From the NCBI GenBank assembly GCA_902805985.1, contig CADCUW010000191.1, positions 1 through 6,750 on the forward strand: a stretch of DNA of 6,750 nt. Direction: 5' to 3'. A model generated the notes under the pieces. It saw nothing but the letters and a program-made list of their open reading frames with translations. It was not told where the DNA came from and made no database searches. Numbering within the stretch: the first letter of the stretch is position 1; each line of letters starts with the position of its first letter. The stretch comes from an uncultured Rubrobacteraceae bacterium. GTDB taxonomy: Bacteria; Actinomycetota; Rubrobacteria; Rubrobacterales; Rubrobacteraceae. The translations under genes were made by a program, and so were the position numbers. Below, one piece after another: positions 5,555-6,750 of the stretch.

Positions 5555-6229
5555 TCAGCGTTCTCTAGAGACCATCTTGGAGCGTCTCCGTAGCTCCTCG
5601 AAGAATCGCCCGATCTCATCCCAGACCTCCCGGCCGCCGCTCAGGCCCCGCCAGCGCGTCCGGATGAGGCCGACGAGGCCGTAGCATTCGTCCATGGGTA
5701 CCAGGAAGTGGTCCCTCGCCCCCCGCACCCGGTTCACCAGCAGCGCCTCCACGTCCCGCTCCATGCCCTTGAGTACAGGGTTGCTCCTCTCCAGTTCCTC
5801 CCAGGCGCCCAGCTTCAGGAGCGACTCCGTCGGCCCCATCGGGCTCGGGTAGAACGCAACGACCCGCTGGGCGGGCGTGCTGTAGAAGAAGAAAGCCATG
5901 TCCACGGGGACCCGCAGGCTCTCCCACTGCACATCGTCCATCTCGAAGTCTTCGAAGGAGAGATGACGGTCGGGTATGAGCCTGTACTTGCCCTCGCTCG
6001 CAGCCGCGCTGTCGAAGAGGATGGAGCATGGCCGGCAGGCGCAAATCATCTCCCTGGTGGAGACGTCCAGCAGGTGCCGGTGCCCCGGCGGTATCGTCTC
6101 GCTGCAGAGGTCGCAGCGCTCCTGGGCGGCTTCTACCGCCTCCCTCGTCGCCTTCTCCGACTCTTCCTGGGCGAACCGGCGCAGCGAGGAGAAGGTGGAG
6201 AATGCCCCTCCGTTGCCCCGCCCGGCCAC
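5555..6229 (-). CDS. DUF5947 family protein with a Cys/His cluster
   Basis: The 224-residue protein matches my memory of DUF5947, found next to group 1h hydrogenases in actinobacteria; its biochemical role is unknown. Near the N-terminus (about 39-68) it has a likely metal site, CDLC then HRH then CACRPC: Cys39, Cys42, His50, His52, Cys63, Cys65 and Cys68. The rest is a conserved-looking globular part: IPDRHLSF near 85, VPVDMAFFFYSTPAQRVVAFYPSPMGPTESLL at 107-138, NPVLKGMERDVEALLVNRV at 150-168, and HFLVPMDECYGLVGLIRTRWRGLSGG at 174-199. It has no signal peptide or membrane helix. The frame stays open far upstream (to 6466) but that part lies inside the preceding gene. I take the GTG at 6229; a TTG at 6238 that overlaps the previous stop (TTGA) would add 3 residues and cannot be excluded. 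Binding of zinc or a cluster is inferred. Confidence 0.88.
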   Translation of the reverse strand: MAGRGNGGAFSTFSSLRRFAQEESEKATREAVEAAQERCDLCSETIPPGHRHLLDVSTREMICACRPCSILFDSAAASEGKYRLIPDRHLSFEDFEMDDVQWESLRVPVDMAFFFYSTPAQRVVAFYPSPMGPTESLLKLGAWEELERSNPVLKGMERDVEALLVNRVRGARDHFLVPMDECYGLVGLIRTRWRGLSGGREVWDEIGRFFEELRRRSKMVSRER

Positions 6230-6234
6230 GCGGC

Positions 6235-6750
6235 TCAACCCACCGCGCTCGAAAGCGAGATCTTCACGATGTTCCTCCGCCCAGGTCCCTGCCTCTCCTG
6301 GACGGGCACCTCGCCCGCGAGCAGCGGTATCGGCTCCAGGTGCAGCCCCGGATCGTCCACCCCCTTGCCGGCCAGGCGCACGTCGTAGCGCCGCCCACAT
6401 TCCGGGCAGCCCAGCTCGGCCTCCTCCAGGGTGCCCCCCTCGAGCGACCCGCCGCAGCCAGGGCACAGGTGACGGTAGGCGAAGTAGTCCTCCCCGAGCT
6501 TCAAGAAGAGCACCCGCTCGCCGGAGACCTCCTTCACCAGCAGCCCGTCCGCCGAGAGTTGGGGCAACCCCCCGACGACGGTCCAGCCGGTCCCGTTCTC
6601 CTCCGGCCGCCTCTTCTTCCTGCGCAGCGTGGGCCCCGCCACGATGGTCGGCGCCGGCTCGGGCTCCTCGGCCACGCCCTCGGCCTCTATGCCTTCGAGG
6701 TCAGGGGCGGTCTTCTGGATGGCCTCCTCTATCGCCAGCTTGAGGGTCAT
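6235..6750 (-). CDS. NifU-domain / Rieske-like iron-sulfur protein, C-terminal part (cut by the right edge)
   Basis: The visible 171 residues start with TLKLAIEEAIQKTAPDLEGIEAEGV, which is the end of a NifU C-terminal (Fe-S scaffold) domain. The CxxC part of that domain would lie just beyond base 6750, so the ATG at the very edge is probably an internal Met and the gene is 5'-truncated. After a polar linker (about 28-52) comes a Rieske-type domain (56-150): LPQLSADGLLVKEVSGERVLFLKLGEDYFAYRHLCPGCGGSLEGG, then LGCPECGRRYDVRLAG. The usual ligands CxH and CxxH are replaced by Cys96, Cys99, Cys115 and Cys118. By context it probably corresponds to the Fe-S protein called HhyE in mycobacteria, proposed to pass electrons from the hydrogenase to the respiratory chain; I am not certain of that equivalence. 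The stop (6237-6235) lies 5 bases before the DUF5947 GTG. Confidence 0.88.
   Translation of the reverse strand: MTLKLAIEEAIQKTAPDLEGIEAEGVAEEPEPAPTIVAGPTLRRKKRRPEENGTGWTVVGGLPQLSADGLLVKEVSGERVLFLKLGEDYFAYRHLCPGCGGSLEGGTLEEAELGCPECGRRYDVRLAGKGVDDPGLHLEPIPLLAGEVPVQERQGPGRRNIVKISLSSAVG

Noticed and set aside
5562..5571. Palindrome TCTCTAGAGA as an operator or terminator
   Set aside because: It lies inside the last codons of the DUF5947 gene, is only 10 bases long with no loop, and is followed by no U-run. It is most likely chance.
6230..6466. N-terminal extension of the DUF5947 gene to a start at 6466
   Set aside because: The extension lies within the NifU/Rieske-like gene in another frame and reads as Gly/Arg/Ala-rich sequence. 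The domain begins after the GTG at 6229 (or the TTG at 6238).
1..6750. CRISPR array, transposase, integrase, toxin-antitoxin or phage defence genes
   Set aside because: No regularly spaced repeats, no terminal inverted repeats and no proteins of these families are visible; the window is a continuous hydrogenase accessory operon.

Overview
The window is a compact, high-GC, single-direction gene cluster. Every gene I can support lies on the minus strand, so the operon reads from the right edge to the left edge. It looks like the accessory and maturation part of an actinobacterial high-affinity, aerobic uptake [NiFe]-hydrogenase locus (group 1h, formerly group 5, Hhy type). The call rests on the combination of a NifU/Rieske-like protein, DUF5947, DUF6084, a DUF6893-type micropeptide, a hydrogenase maturation protease, HypF and HypC in one tight operon. 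The structural subunits are not in the window. I expect them beyond the right edge, and more hyp genes (hypD, hypE) beyond the left edge. High GC, frequent AGG (Arg) and ATA (Ile) codons and mostly GTG starts fit an actinobacterium; a deep branch such as Rubrobacteria is a guess from codon flavour only.

Layout in transcription order (right to left). 6750-6235: C-terminal part of a NifU-domain protein with a Rieske-like domain whose two histidine ligands are replaced by cysteines. 6229-5555: DUF5947 protein with a Cys/His cluster. 5523-5287: 78-residue Cys-free, probably disordered protein. A 103-base gap follows. 5183-4536: DUF6084 protein. 4535-3525: 336-residue uncharacterised protein. 3523-3209: 104-residue uncharacterised protein. 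3216-2683: HyaD/HupD/HycI-family endopeptidase. 2675-2577: 32-residue membrane micropeptide. An 82-base gap with two small hairpins follows. 2494-173: HypF. 159-1: start of HypC, cut by the window edge.

How the genes fit together: HypF and HypC act in making and delivering the Fe(CN)2CO centre of the large subunit. The protease would remove the large-subunit C-terminal extension after nickel insertion. The NifU/Rieske-like protein is a candidate for Fe-S assembly or electron transfer from the hydrogenase. The five genes between it and the protease, together with the micropeptide, have no established function. They form a conserved-looking auxiliary module and are the most interesting part of the window. 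Spacings are between an 8-base overlap and about 100 bases, and several ribosome binding sites lie inside the end of the preceding gene, so translational coupling is likely. I see no tRNA, rRNA, CRISPR array, mobile element, clear promoter or rho-independent terminator. No stretch longer than about 105 bases lacks a gene.
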